Shown: positions 43,575 through 53,569 of the stretch, piece by piece
How the letters are laid out: every line of letters starts with the position of its first letter
Position numbering within the stretch: position 1 is the stretch's first letter
Source: Synechococcus sp. CC9605
GTDB lineage: Bacteria > Cyanobacteriota > Cyanobacteriia > PCC-6307 > Cyanobiaceae
Assembly: GCF_000012625.1 (NCBI RefSeq)
Contig: NC_007516.1
Span: 2,170,001-2,234,000, forward strand
Direction of reading: 5' to 3'
Length of the DNA: 64,000 nucleotides
Position numbers and translations under genes: made by a program
Notes under the pieces: generated by a model
What the model saw: only the letters and a program-made list of their open reading frames with translations
Database searches by the model: none
What the model was told of the DNA's origin: nothing

Positions 43575-45212
43575 GTGTTGGAATTCGCAGTCGCCGGGGT
43601 GAGTGAGCCGGTGCAGGCCACCGTTCCATGGCTGAGCCTGTCGATCCTGGTGCCGATTGTGGGTGCCCTGCTTGTTCCGCTGGTTCCCGACAAAGGCGAA
43701 GGCAAGCAGGTGCGCTGGTACGCCCTGATCGTGACGCTGATCACCTTCCTGATCACCGTCGCGGCCTACCTCACCGGCTACGACCCGAGCCTGAGTGGAT
43801 TGCAGCTGTCTGAACGGGTGAGCTGGCTGCCGGATCTTGGCCTCACCTGGGCGGTGGGTGCCGACGGCCTCTCGATGCCGTTGATCCTGCTCACCAGCTT
43901 CATTACAAGCCTGGCCTGCCTGGCGGCATGGCCGGTGAGTTTCAAACCGCGGCTGTTTTATTTCCTGCTGCTGGCCATGGACGGCGGCCAAATTGCGGTG
44001 TTCGCCGTGCAGGACATGCTGCTGTTCTTCCTGGCCTGGGAGCTGGAACTGATCCCGGTGTATCTGCTGTTGGCCATCTGGGGCGGCAAGAAACGCCAGT
44101 ACGCCGCAACCAAATTCATCCTCTACACAGCAGGCAGCTCGTTGTTCATCCTGTTGGCCGCCCTGGCCATGGGCTTCTTCGGCGGCGGCACCCCCAGTTT
44201 TGAGTACACCGCTCTTGCGGCCAAAGACTTCGGAACGGGCTTTCAACTGCTCTGCTATGCCGGGCTGCTGATCGCCTTCGGCGTGAAGCTGCCCATCGTG
44301 CCCCTGCACACCTGGCTGCCTGATGCCCATGGCGAAGCAACGGCACCGGTGCACATGCTGTTGGCCGGCATCCTGCTGAAGATGGGCGGGTATGCACTGC
44401 TGCGCTTCAACTGTGAGTTGCTGCCAGCGGCCCACTCCCAGTTCGCCCCACTGCTGATCGTGCTGGGGGTGGTGAACATCATCTACGCCGCCCTTACCTC
44501 CTTCGCCCAGCGCAACCTCAAGCGAAAGATCGCCTACAGCTCGATCAGCCACATGGGCTTCGTGCTGATCGGCGTGGGCAGCTTCAGTGCCCTGGGCACC
44601 AGTGGCGCCATGCTGCAGATGATCAGCCACGGCTTGATCGGCGCCAGCCTGTTCTTCCTCGTGGGTGCCACCTACGACCGCACCCACACGCTTCAGCTGG
44701 ATGAGATGGGAGGCATTGGCCAGAAGATGCGCATTATGTTCGCGCTCTGGACGGTGTGTGCGCTCGCCTCCCTGGCCCTGCCCGGCATGAGCGGATTCGT
44801 GAGCGAACTGATGGTGTTTGCCGGTTTCGCCACGGATGAGGCCTACACCCTGCCCTTCCGAGTGGTGATCTGCGGGCTGGCCGCTGTCGGCGTGATCCTC
44901 ACACCGATCTATCTGCTCTCTATGCTACGCGAGATCTTCTTCGGCAAGGAGAAAGAGGAGCTGGTATCCCACACCAACCTGGTGGATGCGGAGCCGCGCG
45001 AGGTGTACATCATCGGCTGCCTGCTGGTGCCGATCATCGGAATCGGGCTGTACCCCAAGCTGATGACCGACAGCTACCGCAGCTCGATCGAAGCCCTGGT
45101 GAGCCGAAACCTGGGTGCGATGGAACAGGTGATCTCGCCAACGGCCCCCTTGATTCGAGGTCAGGCCCCCGTTCCGGCGATCATCCAGGCCCCCGCCGTG
45201 GGCGCGTCATAA
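43575..45212 (+). CDS. ndhD: NAD(P)H-quinone oxidoreductase chain 4
   Basis: A 545-residue antiporter-like NDH-1 subunit. [81 protein letters not shown] and [20 protein letters not shown] are the standard blocks, with the conserved E and K of the channel. GTG start. The NdhD1 assignment follows from its pairing with ndhF1. Confidence 0.95.
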   Translation: MLEFAVAGVSEPVQATVPWLSLSILVPIVGALLVPLVPDKGEGKQVRWYALIVTLITFLITVAAYLTGYDPSLSGLQLSERVSWLPDLGLTWAVGADGLSMPLILLTSFITSLACLAAWPVSFKPRLFYFLLLAMDGGQIAVFAVQDMLLFFLAWELELIPVYLLLAIWGGKKRQYAATKFILYTAGSSLFILLAALAMGFFGGGTPSFEYTALAAKDFGTGFQLLCYAGLLIAFGVKLPIVPLHTWLPDAHGEATAPVHMLLAGILLKMGGYALLRFNCELLPAAHSQFAPLLIVLGVVNIIYAALTSFAQRNLKRKIAYSSISHMGFVLIGVGSFSALGTSGAMLQMISHGLIGASLFFLVGATYDRTHTLQLDEMGGIGQKMRIMFALWTVCALASLALPGMSGFVSELMVFAGFATDEAYTLPFRVVICGLAAVGVILTPIYLLSMLREIFFGKEKEELVSHTNLVDAEPREVYIIGCLLVPIIGIGLYPKLMTDSYRSSIEALVSRNLGAMEQVISPTAPLIRGQAPVPAIIQAPAVGAS

Positions 45213-45259
45213 ATCACGTATCGATTCCGATTCATTCACGGCCAACCATCCGTAAGTTC

Positions 45260-45277
45260 CAGGGGAACGCTCCCCTG
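45260..45277 (+). other. Hairpin just upstream of the LapA-like start codon
   Basis: CAGGGGA-ACGC-TCCCCTG, a perfect 7-bp stem with a 4-nt loop, ends 2 bp before the ATG of the next gene. The only Shine-Dalgarno-like sequence (AGGGGA) is in the left arm, so folding would hide it. Confidence 0.55.
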
Positions 45278-45279
45278 CC

Positions 45280-45681
45280 ATGCGTCAGATCAACTTCGGC
45301 CTGATCTTCAGCTTCGGCCTGATCACGGTGTTCTTCACTCTGGCGAACACCAGCCCCACGACGGTTCACGTGTTGCCCGGAGTTGAGTACACCCTGCCTT
45401 TGGCGGGTCTGCTGCTGCTGGCAGCGGGGTTCGGAGCCGTGTCGGCTTGGTTCTTCGCGGCCTGGACCGGGATGCTCAACAACGTTGAACAGTTCAGCAA
45501 GGCCAACGAATACGAGGCCCAGCAGGTGCGGATCCAGGAACTGGAGACCGACCTCAGCCGCTACCGCTCCACCGTCGAAACCCAGCTGGGACTCCTGCCT
45601 GCCACCACCGTCAGCGCGACCAGTGCTGGGAGCGACGACAGCGACCAGAAGGAGGTCACCGACGCCAGCAGTGCGGCCTAA
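45280..45681 (+). CDS. LapA/DUF1049-domain membrane protein
   Basis: A 133-residue protein with two helices (FGLIFSFGLITVFFTLANTSPTTV and TLPLAGLLLLAAGFGAVSAWFF), then a coiled coil (ANEYEAQQVRIQELETDLSRYRSTVE) and an acidic Ser/Asp tail. The pattern is that of LapA-domain proteins; LapA of Escherichia coli works with LapB in controlling lipopolysaccharide synthesis, but this cannot be assumed here. A hairpin hides its ribosome-binding site. Confidence 0.75.
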   Translation: MRQINFGLIFSFGLITVFFTLANTSPTTVHVLPGVEYTLPLAGLLLLAAGFGAVSAWFFAAWTGMLNNVEQFSKANEYEAQQVRIQELETDLSRYRSTVETQLGLLPATTVSATSAGSDDSDQKEVTDASSAA

Positions 45682-45729
45682 GGCAGCACTGGCGACACCG
45701 GTTGAGGACCGATACCTTGCCGGAAAAGG

Positions 45730-46641
45730 GTGAATGACTTGCTCCAGGTGGCCCCCAACGACGGCGCTGATGCTGGAGCCCGCCTTGCGATTCGGCTGCT
45801 GCAGGACGCAGCGGAGCGAGGGGATCTGGATCCCTGGGATGTGGATGTGATCGCCGTCATCGACGGCTTTCTGGATCAACTCCGGCAACGCATTGAAGTT
45901 CCCGGGCAGGTGGCAGCCGCCCTGGCCGGACGGGGCGGCAGCTATGAGCGGGACCTCGCCGACAGCAGCGAAGCCTTCCTGGCCGCCTCGGTGTTGGTGG
46001 GACTCAAAGCGGAGATGCTCGAAACCAGCATGTTGCCGCCACCGCCCGAAGTCGAAGATCACTTCGATGCCGACTTCGATGGGCAAGGTTGGCTTGATCC
46101 GGCCTTTGATCTGCCCCGACGGCCGGAACGCCATCTGCAGCGGCGTCCTGTAGCACCGCCGCCCTTGCGTCGCCCCGTCACCCTTGGCGAGCTGATCGAA
46201 CAGCTGGAATCGATTGCCGAGCAGCTGGAATCAGACGAACTCGAGGCACGCCGCCGCAAACGCCAAAAGCGCTACAGCAACCGTGAAGCCATCGCCCAAG
46301 TGGCCGGGCTTGCCCATCGCGAAAAGCTGCCGGAAACAACTGCAGCACTGGGTGTGTTTCTGAACGGTTGGGAGACCGCCCTGGACTGGGTGGGCTTCGA
46401 TCAACTGGTGGATCAGTGGGAGGTGGCCGCCGCGGCGGACCTGGACCGGGATCGGGTTGGGGTGTTCTGGGCCCTGCTGTTTCTCTCCTCCCAGGGCCGG
46501 GTTGAGCTGGAGCAGGAGGGTTGGCTGCACGGGCCGCTGCGATTGAAATTCATTCCTGCGAGTGGAACTGCAACGCAACTGCCGATCCGCAGCCTTCAGG
46601 TGCCAGATCCGTCGCCGACCCGGACGGTCGTGGCGGCCTAA
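45730..46641 (+). CDS. scpA: Segregation and condensation protein A
   Basis: A 303-residue kleisin. It starts at GTG (NDLLQVAPNDGADAGARLAIRLLQDA), with ERGDLDPWDVDVIAVIDGFLDQL matching the N-terminal SMC-neck binding helices, FLAASVLVGLKAEMLE following, and a C-terminal winged helix (DRVGVFWALLFLSSQGRVELEQEG). The middle is a long Arg/Pro-rich linker. It bridges the SMC dimer. scpB is not adjacent. Confidence 0.9.
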   Translation: MNDLLQVAPNDGADAGARLAIRLLQDAAERGDLDPWDVDVIAVIDGFLDQLRQRIEVPGQVAAALAGRGGSYERDLADSSEAFLAASVLVGLKAEMLETSMLPPPPEVEDHFDADFDGQGWLDPAFDLPRRPERHLQRRPVAPPPLRRPVTLGELIEQLESIAEQLESDELEARRRKRQKRYSNREAIAQVAGLAHREKLPETTAALGVFLNGWETALDWVGFDQLVDQWEVAAAADLDRDRVGVFWALLFLSSQGRVELEQEGWLHGPLRLKFIPASGTATQLPIRSLQVPDPSPTRTVVAA

Positions 46642-46687
46642 GACCGGGTCTATGGTCACTAACTTGTATTGACCGGACCAAACGCCA

Positions 46688-47866
46688 ATGAAGGCGATGA
46701 TTCTGGCGGCTGGTAAGGGGACGCGGGTCCAACCGATCACCCATGTGATCCCTAAGCCAATGATTCCTATCCTGCAAAAGCCGGTGATGGAATTTCTGCT
46801 GGAACTGCTCAAGGAGCACGGTTTCACCGAAGTGATGGTGAACGTCTCCCACCTGGCCGAAGAAATTGAAAATTACTTCCGGGATGGCCAGCGTTTCGGG
46901 GTTGAAATTGCCTACAGCTTTGAAGGACGGATTGAAGACGGCGAACTGATTGGGAGTGCCCTGGGGTCTGCTGGCGGGCTCAAAAAAATCCAGGATTTCC
47001 AGCACTTCTTTGACGACACCTTCGTGGTGCTCTGCGGCGATGCACTGATCGACCTTGATCTCAGCGAAGCGGTACGCTTGCACAAAGATAAGGGTGCGAT
47101 CGCCAGCCTCGTCACCAAAAGGGTCCCCAAGGATCAGGTGAGCAGCTATGGCGTTGTGGTCACCGATGACCAGAACAGAATTTCAAGCTTCCAGGAAAAG
47201 CCCAGCGTCAACGAAGCCCTCAGCGACACGATCAACACCGGCATCTACATCTTCGAGCCGGAGGTCTTTGAACACATCCCTTCGGGACAGTCCTTCGACA
47301 TCGGCTCTGATCTGTTCCCGAAACTGGCCGAGCTCGGTGCACCCTTCTATGCCATCCCGATGGATTTCGAATGGGTGGATATCGGCAAGGTTCCCGACTA
47401 CTGGCAAGCCATTCGCAGCGTGTTGATGGGTGACGTCCGTCAGGTGGGCATACCCGGCAAGGAGGTGCGTCCCGGGGTGTACACCGGCCTGAATGTGGCC
47501 GCCAACTGGGACAAGATCAACGTCAGCGGACCCGTCTATGTGGGCGGCATGACCAAGATCGAAGACGGCGCAACCATCGTTGGGCCCACCATGATTGGCC
47601 CCAGCTGCCATATCTGTGAGGGCGCCACCGTCGATAACTCGATCATCTTCGACTACTCGCGCATCGGCCCTGGCGTGCAGCTGCTCGAGAAGCTGGTGTT
47701 CGGCCGCTACTGCGTGGGCAAGGACGGTGATCACTTCGATCTACAGGAGGCCTCGCTCGACTGGCTGATCACAGATGCCCGTCGTCAGGACCTGGTAGAG
47801 CCTTCCCCACAGCAGAAGGCCATGGCAGAGCTGCTCGGCACCGACCTCACCCAGGCAGCGAGCTGA
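46688..47866 (+). CDS. Sugar-nucleotide transferase (GDP-mannose pyrophosphorylase-like)
   Basis: A 392-residue protein. N-terminal nucleotidyltransferase: MKAMILAAGKGTRVQPITH with KPM, VVLCGDALIDLDL and FQEKPS; residues 240-340 are a left-handed beta-helix of hexapeptide repeats (VYVGGMTKIEDGATIVGP, IICxxA-type turns). This architecture fits mannose-1-phosphate guanylyltransferase or glucose-1-phosphate thymidylyltransferase-like enzymes; GDP-mannose seems most likely. It could feed the envelope glycosylation seen at 10-17 kb. Overlaps metF by 20 bp at the 3' end. Confidence 0.82.
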   Translation: MKAMILAAGKGTRVQPITHVIPKPMIPILQKPVMEFLLELLKEHGFTEVMVNVSHLAEEIENYFRDGQRFGVEIAYSFEGRIEDGELIGSALGSAGGLKKIQDFQHFFDDTFVVLCGDALIDLDLSEAVRLHKDKGAIASLVTKRVPKDQVSSYGVVVTDDQNRISSFQEKPSVNEALSDTINTGIYIFEPEVFEHIPSGQSFDIGSDLFPKLAELGAPFYAIPMDFEWVDIGKVPDYWQAIRSVLMGDVRQVGIPGKEVRPGVYTGLNVAANWDKINVSGPVYVGGMTKIEDGATIVGPTMIGPSCHICEGATVDNSIIFDYSRIGPGVQLLEKLVFGRYCVGKDGDHFDLQEASLDWLITDARRQDLVEPSPQQKAMAELLGTDLTQAAS

Positions 47867-48752
47867 GCCCGGCGCGATCGAGGATCAACGGGATCCGCTC
47901 CTCTGCCTTGATCGCCATCAGGTGCACGCCACGAACGATGCCGAGGTATCGCTTCACCTGTTCAGCGGCGATGGCCACACCCTCCATTGCGGGATTCTCG
48001 GCACACTCCAGCCGGTGGATCAACGCATCGGGGATGCAAGCTCCCGGCACAACGCGGTTGATGAACCGGGCATTCTTGGCTGACTTCAGCAGAAACACTC
48101 CAGCGAGCACGGGCAGGTCCAGGGGGCCGGCCAGCTCGCGCTGGAAGCGCTCGAGCGCTTGAGGGTCCATCACCATCTGGGTTTGAACGAAACGTGCTCC
48201 CGTCGCCTGCTTGCGCTGCAACCGACGCTGGAGACCGCTCCAGCTCCTCGATTGCGGGTCGGCAGCACACCCGGCAAACAGCGTGGTCGCCCCGTCCGGC
48301 AGGGTGCCCTGCACGGGATCCACGCCTCGATTAAGAGCGTCCACCTGCTGCAGGAGCTTCACCGACTCGAACTCATTCACCGGCCGCGCATCCGACTGAT
48401 CACCCGCCCGCACCGGATCGCCCGTGAGACACAACAGGTTGCGGATCCCCAGCGCATGGGCCCCGAGCAGGTCGGCCTGGAGGGCGATGCGGTTGCGATC
48501 CCGGCAGGCCATTTGCAACACCGGCTCCAGACCAGCTTCAAGCAGCAACTTGCAGGAGGCCAGGCTGCTCATCCGCATCACGGCCCGGCTGCCATCGGTC
48601 ACGTTCACCGCATGGACACGGCCTTGCAACGATGCGGCCATGGCCAGCATGTGCGAAGGATCGGCTCCGCGGGGAGGCATCACCTCGGCCGTGAGCACCT
48701 GATCCCCGGCCTCAATTGCGCGCTGCAGCGCCGTACTCAAATCTCGTTCCAT
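47847..48752 (-). CDS. metF: Methylenetetrahydrofolate reductase
   Basis: A 301-residue TIM-barrel flavoenzyme. TAEVMPPRGADPSHMLAMA (barrel start with the catalytic glutamate region), VNVTDGSRAVMRMSSLA, RNLLCLTGDP and QTQMVMDPQALERF match MetF. It makes 5-methyl-THF for methionine. ATG start; 67 bp from divergent pedR. Confidence 0.92.
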   Translation of the reverse strand: MERDLSTALQRAIEAGDQVLTAEVMPPRGADPSHMLAMAASLQGRVHAVNVTDGSRAVMRMSSLASCKLLLEAGLEPVLQMACRDRNRIALQADLLGAHALGIRNLLCLTGDPVRAGDQSDARPVNEFESVKLLQQVDALNRGVDPVQGTLPDGATTLFAGCAADPQSRSWSGLQRRLQRKQATGARFVQTQMVMDPQALERFQRELAGPLDLPVLAGVFLLKSAKNARFINRVVPGACIPDALIHRLECAENPAMEGVAIAAEQVKRYLGIVRGVHLMAIKAEERIPLILDRAGLSSLPG

Positions 48753-48819
48753 TTCACCGGCCCACTATGCAGGATCAGACCGGTCGGCCGGACTAGCATG
48801 GTTTCAACGGCTGCCAGCC

Positions 48820-49098
48820 ATGTCCTCCCTCGACGGTACGGATCCTCTGGAGATCTCCCTTTCTGCAAGGGAGATCGAGATCATCGAGCTCGTGGCCGAA
48901 GGACTGACCAATCAGGAAATCGCTGACCGGCTCACCATCAGCAAACGAACGGTCGACAACCACGTGAGCAACGTGTTCACCAAGACCGGTTCCAAGAACC
49001 GGGTAGCACTGCTCAACTGGGCCATGGACAACGGCAAGATCTGCCGGGACGGTTTCAACTGTTGCGTCCTTCCAGAACACGATCCCCCCTCAGCCTGA
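48820..49098 (+). CDS. pedR: LuxR-type redox regulator PedR
   Basis: A 92-residue single-domain regulator: a LuxR HTH (LSAREIEIIELVAEGLTNQEIADRLTISKRTVDNHVSNVFTKT in pieces) and a C-terminal tail NCCVLPEHDPPSA. No receiver domain. The tail with paired cysteines and the size match PedR (Ssl0564), which senses photosynthetic electron flow through thioredoxin. Divergent from metF. Its 3' end overlaps a small ORF on the other strand by 44 bp. Confidence 0.85.
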   Translation: MSSLDGTDPLEISLSAREIEIIELVAEGLTNQEIADRLTISKRTVDNHVSNVFTKTGSKNRVALLNWAMDNGKICRDGFNCCVLPEHDPPSA

Positions 49099-49246
49099 GC
49101 CTGATCGTGGAGCTGACAGGCTCCGGCAGGCTTTGCAGGGAGGTGGGGCCTACAGGAATCTGAAACAGCGAGGCGTATTCCAGGCAGGCCTCCACGCTCG
49201 ACCCTGCGAAGCGAAGCATTCCAGTTGTGTCGTACAGACCAACCAC
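49055..49246 (-). CDS. Small hypothetical protein
   Basis: A 63-residue frame from GTG (VVGLYDTTGMLRFAGSSVEACLEYASLF, then a basic tail LRLRGDRVLEGRNS). The composition is protein-like: a short beta hairpin and a helix, unlike most shadow frames. It fills an otherwise empty 215-bp interval and overlaps pedR by 44 bp at the 3' end. I cannot assign a family. No Shine-Dalgarno is obvious, so it could be spurious. Confidence 0.45.
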   Translation of the reverse strand: MVGLYDTTGMLRFAGSSVEACLEYASLFQIPVGPTSLQSLPEPVSSTIRLRLRGDRVLEGRNS

Positions 49247-49312
49247 TGGAAGGAGCCAGCAATCAGAACTCCTTAAAGATAAAGGAAAGCTGAAGACAAA
49301 TCCAGTCCGTCC

Positions 49313-49819
49313 TTAGGGCCAGCCAAAACGGCGACGCTGCTCTTCGGGCCAGGACTGAACCGGGTGCTGGGCCAGCACCGCATTGCTCCAGCGGGATTCC
49401 CCGGTGATCTCCTCTTCGCACCAGGGCGGAATCAGCAGATCCGCCTGGGCCGATGCCAGCTCCACCTCCGCCAGCACCAAGGGGGCGTTCTCGCCCTGGA
49501 AACAATCCACCACCCAGTCACCACCAGGGCAATCCAAGGAGTAGCGGACTTTGTCCAGGCGGTGCGGCGCCAGATCCCAGAGGGCTTCGGCGTCCGCCAC
49601 AGGAATCGGATATTCAAACTCGTGGCGCACCAGACCAACGGCATCAGCAGCAGCCTTCAGGGTGAGCCAGGCCTGATCCGTACCACGCAGACGCATACGC
49701 ACCGTCACACCTTCAGCACTGGCGGCCAGATATCCCTGACGCAGAGCCTGGGCGGGGCCGGCCATGCTGCGCCAAGCATCCGACCGCACCAGAAAGCGCC
49801 GTTCAATCTCGAGGGCCAT
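49313..49819 (-). CDS. CYTH-domain (inorganic triphosphatase-like) protein
   Basis: A 168-residue protein starting MALEIERRFLVRSD. The EIER-R is the CYTH signature ExExK with arginine for lysine. Strands with conserved basic and acidic residues follow (VRMRLRGTDQAWLTLK, HEFEYPIP, DKVRYSLD, VVDCFQG, LAEVELAS), which line the tunnel of triphosphate tunnel metalloenzymes. Likely a triphosphatase; the substrate is unknown. Lies 3 bp from the NAD kinase stop. Confidence 0.88.
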   Translation of the reverse strand: MALEIERRFLVRSDAWRSMAGPAQALRQGYLAASAEGVTVRMRLRGTDQAWLTLKAAADAVGLVRHEFEYPIPVADAEALWDLAPHRLDKVRYSLDCPGGDWVVDCFQGENAPLVLAEVELASAQADLLIPPWCEEEITGESRWSNAVLAQHPVQSWPEEQRRRFGWP

Positions 49820-49822
49820 GGC

Positions 49823-50773
49823 TCAATTCTGCGAGGGCTGCGCCGCGTGCAGGCTTCCCGCCCAGTGCAGCTTGTGGGACAGGGTTCGGTAGTACGACGG
49901 GCTTTGATTGAGCAACACCATCAGGGCATGGTGGCGCGCCTGCTGAACAACACAGCACTCCCCAGGCTCGAGCACCGTGCAGCCCACGCCGTCTTTCCAA
50001 AGCTTGATCCGGTGATCCCCAGCCCCAAGAGGCCAGATCGCCAACCTGGCCCGGGGCGGCACCACCAGCGTTCGGCTGGAGAGACTCATCGGGCAGATTG
50101 GGGCCACGATGATGGCATCGATGCCGGGATGAAGAATCGGTCCCCCTGCCGCCAGGGCGTACCCGGTGGAGCCCGTGGGGGTGGAGAGGATCAGGCCATC
50201 ACCACGCACCTGATCGATCACTTCCCCATCGATCTCTAGCTCCAGGGTGCAGATGGGCGAAATTTCGTCGCGATAGGCCCGCAAGTAGAAGTCGTTGAAG
50301 GCCCAGTGGTGCTCTTCATCGTCTTCGAGATCCGGCTGCTGCAACGGGCCCGGCGAAGCCGCTCGATCTTCAGCAGAACGGCGATCCACCATCGCCTGAA
50401 GCATCATTCGCCGTTCAATTGCGAACTGATCGTCCTGAAGGCGTTGCCAGATCTGATCGCCGCGCAATACACGGCGGTCATGGGTGAGAAAACCCAAATG
50501 GCCTCCCACATTGATGCTGAGGATCGGGATGTCATGCACCGCCAGGTGGCGGGCAGCCCCCAGAACCGTGCCATCTCCCCCCAGCACCAGAGCAAGGTCG
50601 GCCAAAGACTCCTCAACAGCCAGCAGGCCAGGGAAAGGATTCACCCGCGGCCCCGACATTGCGGTGACCACATGGGAGCCTAGGGCTTTCAGCTCCTTGG
50701 CACATTGCCGGGCCTCACGCTGGGCGGGCTGGCTGTCGGCCCGATAGATCACCCAGACCCGATCGAGACGCAT
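49823..50773 (-). CDS. NAD kinase
   Basis: A 316-residue enzyme making NADP. Motifs are [17 protein letters not shown] (GGDG at 65-69), [13 protein letters not shown], the DG-loop AFNDFYLRA, and [26 protein letters not shown]. Cyanobacteria have two such genes; this length fits one of the pair. Followed closely by the CYTH gene. Confidence 0.95.
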   Translation of the reverse strand: MRLDRVWVIYRADSQPAQREARQCAKELKALGSHVVTAMSGPRVNPFPGLLAVEESLADLALVLGGDGTVLGAARHLAVHDIPILSINVGGHLGFLTHDRRVLRGDQIWQRLQDDQFAIERRMMLQAMVDRRSAEDRAASPGPLQQPDLEDDEEHHWAFNDFYLRAYRDEISPICTLELEIDGEVIDQVRGDGLILSTPTGSTGYALAAGGPILHPGIDAIIVAPICPMSLSSRTLVVPPRARLAIWPLGAGDHRIKLWKDGVGCTVLEPGECCVVQQARHHALMVLLNQSPSYYRTLSHKLHWAGSLHAAQPSQN

Positions 50774-50791
50774 GACCCAGGTGTGCGGGAG

Positions 50792-51121
50792 TTACCAGCG
50801 CAGCAGGTTGAACTGCTCCATGTCGACGGTAACGCGATTGCGATAAAGCGACAGCAGGATCGCCAGACCGACCGCTGCCTCAGCGGCGGCCACCGTGATC
50901 ACGAACACAGCGAAGACCTGGCCGCGAATCAGATCACCATCCACGAAGGAGGAGAAGGCCATCAGGTTGATGTTCACGGCATTGAGCATCAGCTCAATGC
51001 TCATCAGCACGCGCACCGCATTGCGACTGTTGATCAAACCCCAGACGCCGATACAGAAGAGCATCGCGGCCACCAGGAGGTAGGCCTGCAGGGAGGGAAG
51101 TGTGGCAAGCAAATCGCTCAT
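50792..51121 (-). CDS. ndhE: NAD(P)H-quinone oxidoreductase subunit 4L
   Basis: A 109-residue NuoK-like membrane subunit with three helices: [39 protein letters not shown] and [21 protein letters not shown]. Conserved glutamates in helices 2 and 3 belong to the proton path. Its start overlaps the ndhG stop by one base; last gene of ndhA-I-G-E. Confidence 0.96.
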   Translation of the reverse strand: MSDLLATLPSLQAYLLVAAMLFCIGVWGLINSRNAVRVLMSIELMLNAVNINLMAFSSFVDGDLIRGQVFAVFVITVAAAEAAVGLAILLSLYRNRVTVDMEQFNLLRW

Positions 51122-51720
51122 CAGTCCGCTCGATTCATCAGCAGGGGAGTACGGGCCTTCTCAATCAGGCCTTGATTGGCCACCTCACCGGTGACTACAT
51201 CGGTGGCGAGCACATCACGACGGGCCAAGACGATGGCACCGATCATGGCCATCAGCAACAGCACCGATGCCACTTCAAACGGCAGCAAGTAATCGGTGAA
51301 CAGGTGTTCACCAATGCGAGCCGTGGCTTCCTCACCCACGGCGACAGGACCGGGCAGCGACCAGGGGGTGGTAACCACAACACGAACGAGCAACGCCATC
51401 AGACCGGCGCAAACGCCGGCGGACACCACACGGCGCGTGGTGAGGTTGGCAATGGCCTTGAGGTCTTCCCGCTTGTTCACAAGCATGATCGCGAACAGGA
51501 TCAACACGTTGATCGCGCCCACGTAAACCAGGATCTGGGCCATGGCCACGAAACTGGCGTTCAGCAGCAAGTAGAGCCCTGCAACAGCAGTGAACACCCC
51601 GCCCAGCAGGAAGGCAGAATAGACGATGTTGCTGAGCAACACCACACCCAGGGCGCCGATCACGACAACGGCGGACAGCACCAGGAAACAGATCAGCTCG
51701 GTGGTTGTCGCGATGGTCAT
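51121..51720 (-). CDS. ndhG: NAD(P)H-quinone oxidoreductase subunit 6
   Basis: A 199-residue NuoJ-like subunit. [36 protein letters not shown] and [22 protein letters not shown] are diagnostic. Five helices. Overlaps ndhI by 4 bp and ndhE by one. Confidence 0.95.
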   Translation of the reverse strand: MTIATTTELICFLVLSAVVVIGALGVVLLSNIVYSAFLLGGVFTAVAGLYLLLNASFVAMAQILVYVGAINVLILFAIMLVNKREDLKAIANLTTRRVVSAGVCAGLMALLVRVVVTTPWSLPGPVAVGEEATARIGEHLFTDYLLPFEVASVLLLMAMIGAIVLARRDVLATDVVTGEVANQGLIEKARTPLLMNRAD

Positions 51721-52364
51721 GCGTCGCCCTCCTTGGCCTCACTGGAGGATTGTCCGTCATTCTTGGCTGTTGGCTTGGCTGGAGGGGTGAGGGTCTCCAA
51801 CACCTGAGCCGGGAGCTGGCCAGCCCGAGGCCGATCGGAAGCAACGCCGTGAGGATCCATCTCACCTGCCGGCAGATAGGCAAGTTCCCGGAGGGGAACG
51901 ACTGAGGGATCGGTGGTGACGCTGGTGGGAAGGCGTCCGAGTGCAACGTTGTCGTAGTTGAGGCTGTGGCGATCAAAAGCGGCCAGCTCGTACTCCTCCG
52001 TCATCGAAAGGCAGTTGGTGGGGCAGTACTCGACGCAATTGCCACAGAAAATGCAGACGCCGAAGTCGATGGAGTAGTTGCGCAGCTCCTTCTTCTTCGT
52101 GGCTTTGTTCATCACCCAATCGACCACCGGAAGGTTAATCGGGCAGACCCGCACACACACCTCACAGGCGATGCACTTGTCGAACTCGTAGTGAATCCGG
52201 CCCCGATAACGCTCGGATGGGATGAGCTTCTCGTAGGGGTACTGCACCGTGACCGGACGGCGCTGCATGTGGTCGAAAGTGACCGAAAAGCCTTGGGCCA
52301 GATTCCGAGCTGCATCGACTGCATCGCGGGTGTAATCACCGACCTGTTTGAGAAAGCCGAACAT
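51717..52364 (-). CDS. ndhI: NAD(P)H-quinone oxidoreductase subunit I
   Basis: A 215-residue ferredoxin-type subunit. Two 4Fe-4S clusters are bound by [12 protein letters not shown] and [12 protein letters not shown]. It carries electrons to quinone. The C-terminal 60 or so residues after LNYDNVALG are a low-complexity tail with many Pro, Ser, Glu and Lys, common in cyanobacteria. Confidence 0.96.
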   Translation of the reverse strand: MFGFLKQVGDYTRDAVDAARNLAQGFSVTFDHMQRRPVTVQYPYEKLIPSERYRGRIHYEFDKCIACEVCVRVCPINLPVVDWVMNKATKKKELRNYSIDFGVCIFCGNCVEYCPTNCLSMTEEYELAAFDRHSLNYDNVALGRLPTSVTTDPSVVPLRELAYLPAGEMDPHGVASDRPRAGQLPAQVLETLTPPAKPTAKNDGQSSSEAKEGDA

Positions 52365-52423
52365 GGTCTGAAGGGGAGAGAACGAAGCGAAGCCGGAAGC
52401 GTGGAAATCCTAGGTAAGAAAAC

Positions 52424-53545
52424 TTAGCCGCCGAATGCAACGGGGAAAGCGAGCTTGAGGGCTGCTGTCACCAGAAGGTTCACCAGGGACAGGGGCAGCA
52501 GGAACTTCCAGCCCAGATCGAGCAGCTGGTCAATACGGACGCGGGGGGTGGTCCAGCGAAGCAGGATCGCCACGAACACCAGCAGATAAGCCTTGAGAAC
52601 CGTCATCACGATGCCAACGGTGCCCGTGATCACCTGCACCAAGGGGGCATCGATGGGCTGGTTCAGCCAGCCGGCGAGCCACTCCACAGGAATCGGGAAG
52701 CCCCAGCCACCGAGATACAAAACGCTGACCAGAACGGCAGAGAGCACCAGGTTGATGTAACCCGCCAGGTAGAAGAGGGCAAATTTCATGCCCGCGTACT
52801 CGGTCTGGTAACCCGCGACCAGCTCTTCCTCAGCTTCGGGAAGGTCGAAGGGAAGCCTCTCACACTCGGCCAGGGCACAGATCCAGAAAATCAGGAAGCC
52901 CACCGGCTGACGCCAGATGTTCCAGCTCAAGATGCCGGCACCTGTCTGCTGACCGACGATGTCAACAGTGCTCAGCGAGTTGGTCATCATCACGATGGCC
53001 AGTACCGCCAGAGCCAGGGGAATTTCGTAGCTGATCGATTGAGCTGCGGCCCGCAGTCCCCCGAGCAGCGAATACTTATTGTTGGAGGCATAGCCACTCA
53101 TTAACAGGCCGATCGGCTGAATGCTGCTGAAGGAGATCCAGAGGAAGATCCCTACGCCCACATTGCTGATTAGCAGGTTCTGGCCGAAGGGAATGATCAG
53201 CCAGGAGATGATCACCGGCACCACCACCAGCACCGGGCCGAGGGTGAACAGCAGGCTGTCGGCCCGCGCCGGAATGATGTCTTCCTTGACCAGCAACTTG
53301 AGGCCGTCGGCCAGGGGCTGAAGCACACCCAGGGCACCGGCATACTCCGGACCGATTCGCTGCTGGACAGCGGCGGAAATCTTGCGTTCCAGCCACACCG
53401 AAACCAGCACACCCACCACTGCAGCCACCAGAACTAGCAGCATCGGCAGCGGCAGCCACAGCAGCCTCGCCACCTCCGGGGAGAAGCCAAACCCTTGCAG
53501 TGCCTGGCTAAAGCTCAATTCCAAGTCCAGTCCCGGACTCACCAT
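52424..53545 (-). CDS. ndhA: NAD(P)H-quinone oxidoreductase subunit 1
   Basis: A 373-residue NuoH-like subunit with eight helices: [37 protein letters not shown] and [25 protein letters not shown] are the quinone-channel signatures. First gene of ndhA-I-G-E; 59 bp precede ndhI. Confidence 0.97.
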   Translation of the reverse strand: MVSPGLDLELSFSQALQGFGFSPEVARLLWLPLPMLLVLVAAVVGVLVSVWLERKISAAVQQRIGPEYAGALGVLQPLADGLKLLVKEDIIPARADSLLFTLGPVLVVVPVIISWLIIPFGQNLLISNVGVGIFLWISFSSIQPIGLLMSGYASNNKYSLLGGLRAAAQSISYEIPLALAVLAIVMMTNSLSTVDIVGQQTGAGILSWNIWRQPVGFLIFWICALAECERLPFDLPEAEEELVAGYQTEYAGMKFALFYLAGYINLVLSAVLVSVLYLGGWGFPIPVEWLAGWLNQPIDAPLVQVITGTVGIVMTVLKAYLLVFVAILLRWTTPRVRIDQLLDLGWKFLLPLSLVNLLVTAALKLAFPVAFGG

Positions 53546-53569
53546 GGTGTCGACGGAAGTGAGTGCAAC

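Noticed and set aside
43509-44687. 392-codon open frame on the minus strand opposite ndhD
   Set aside because: Strong NdhD blocks on the plus strand; the antisense product is rich in Gln/His/Glu with no recognisable domain.
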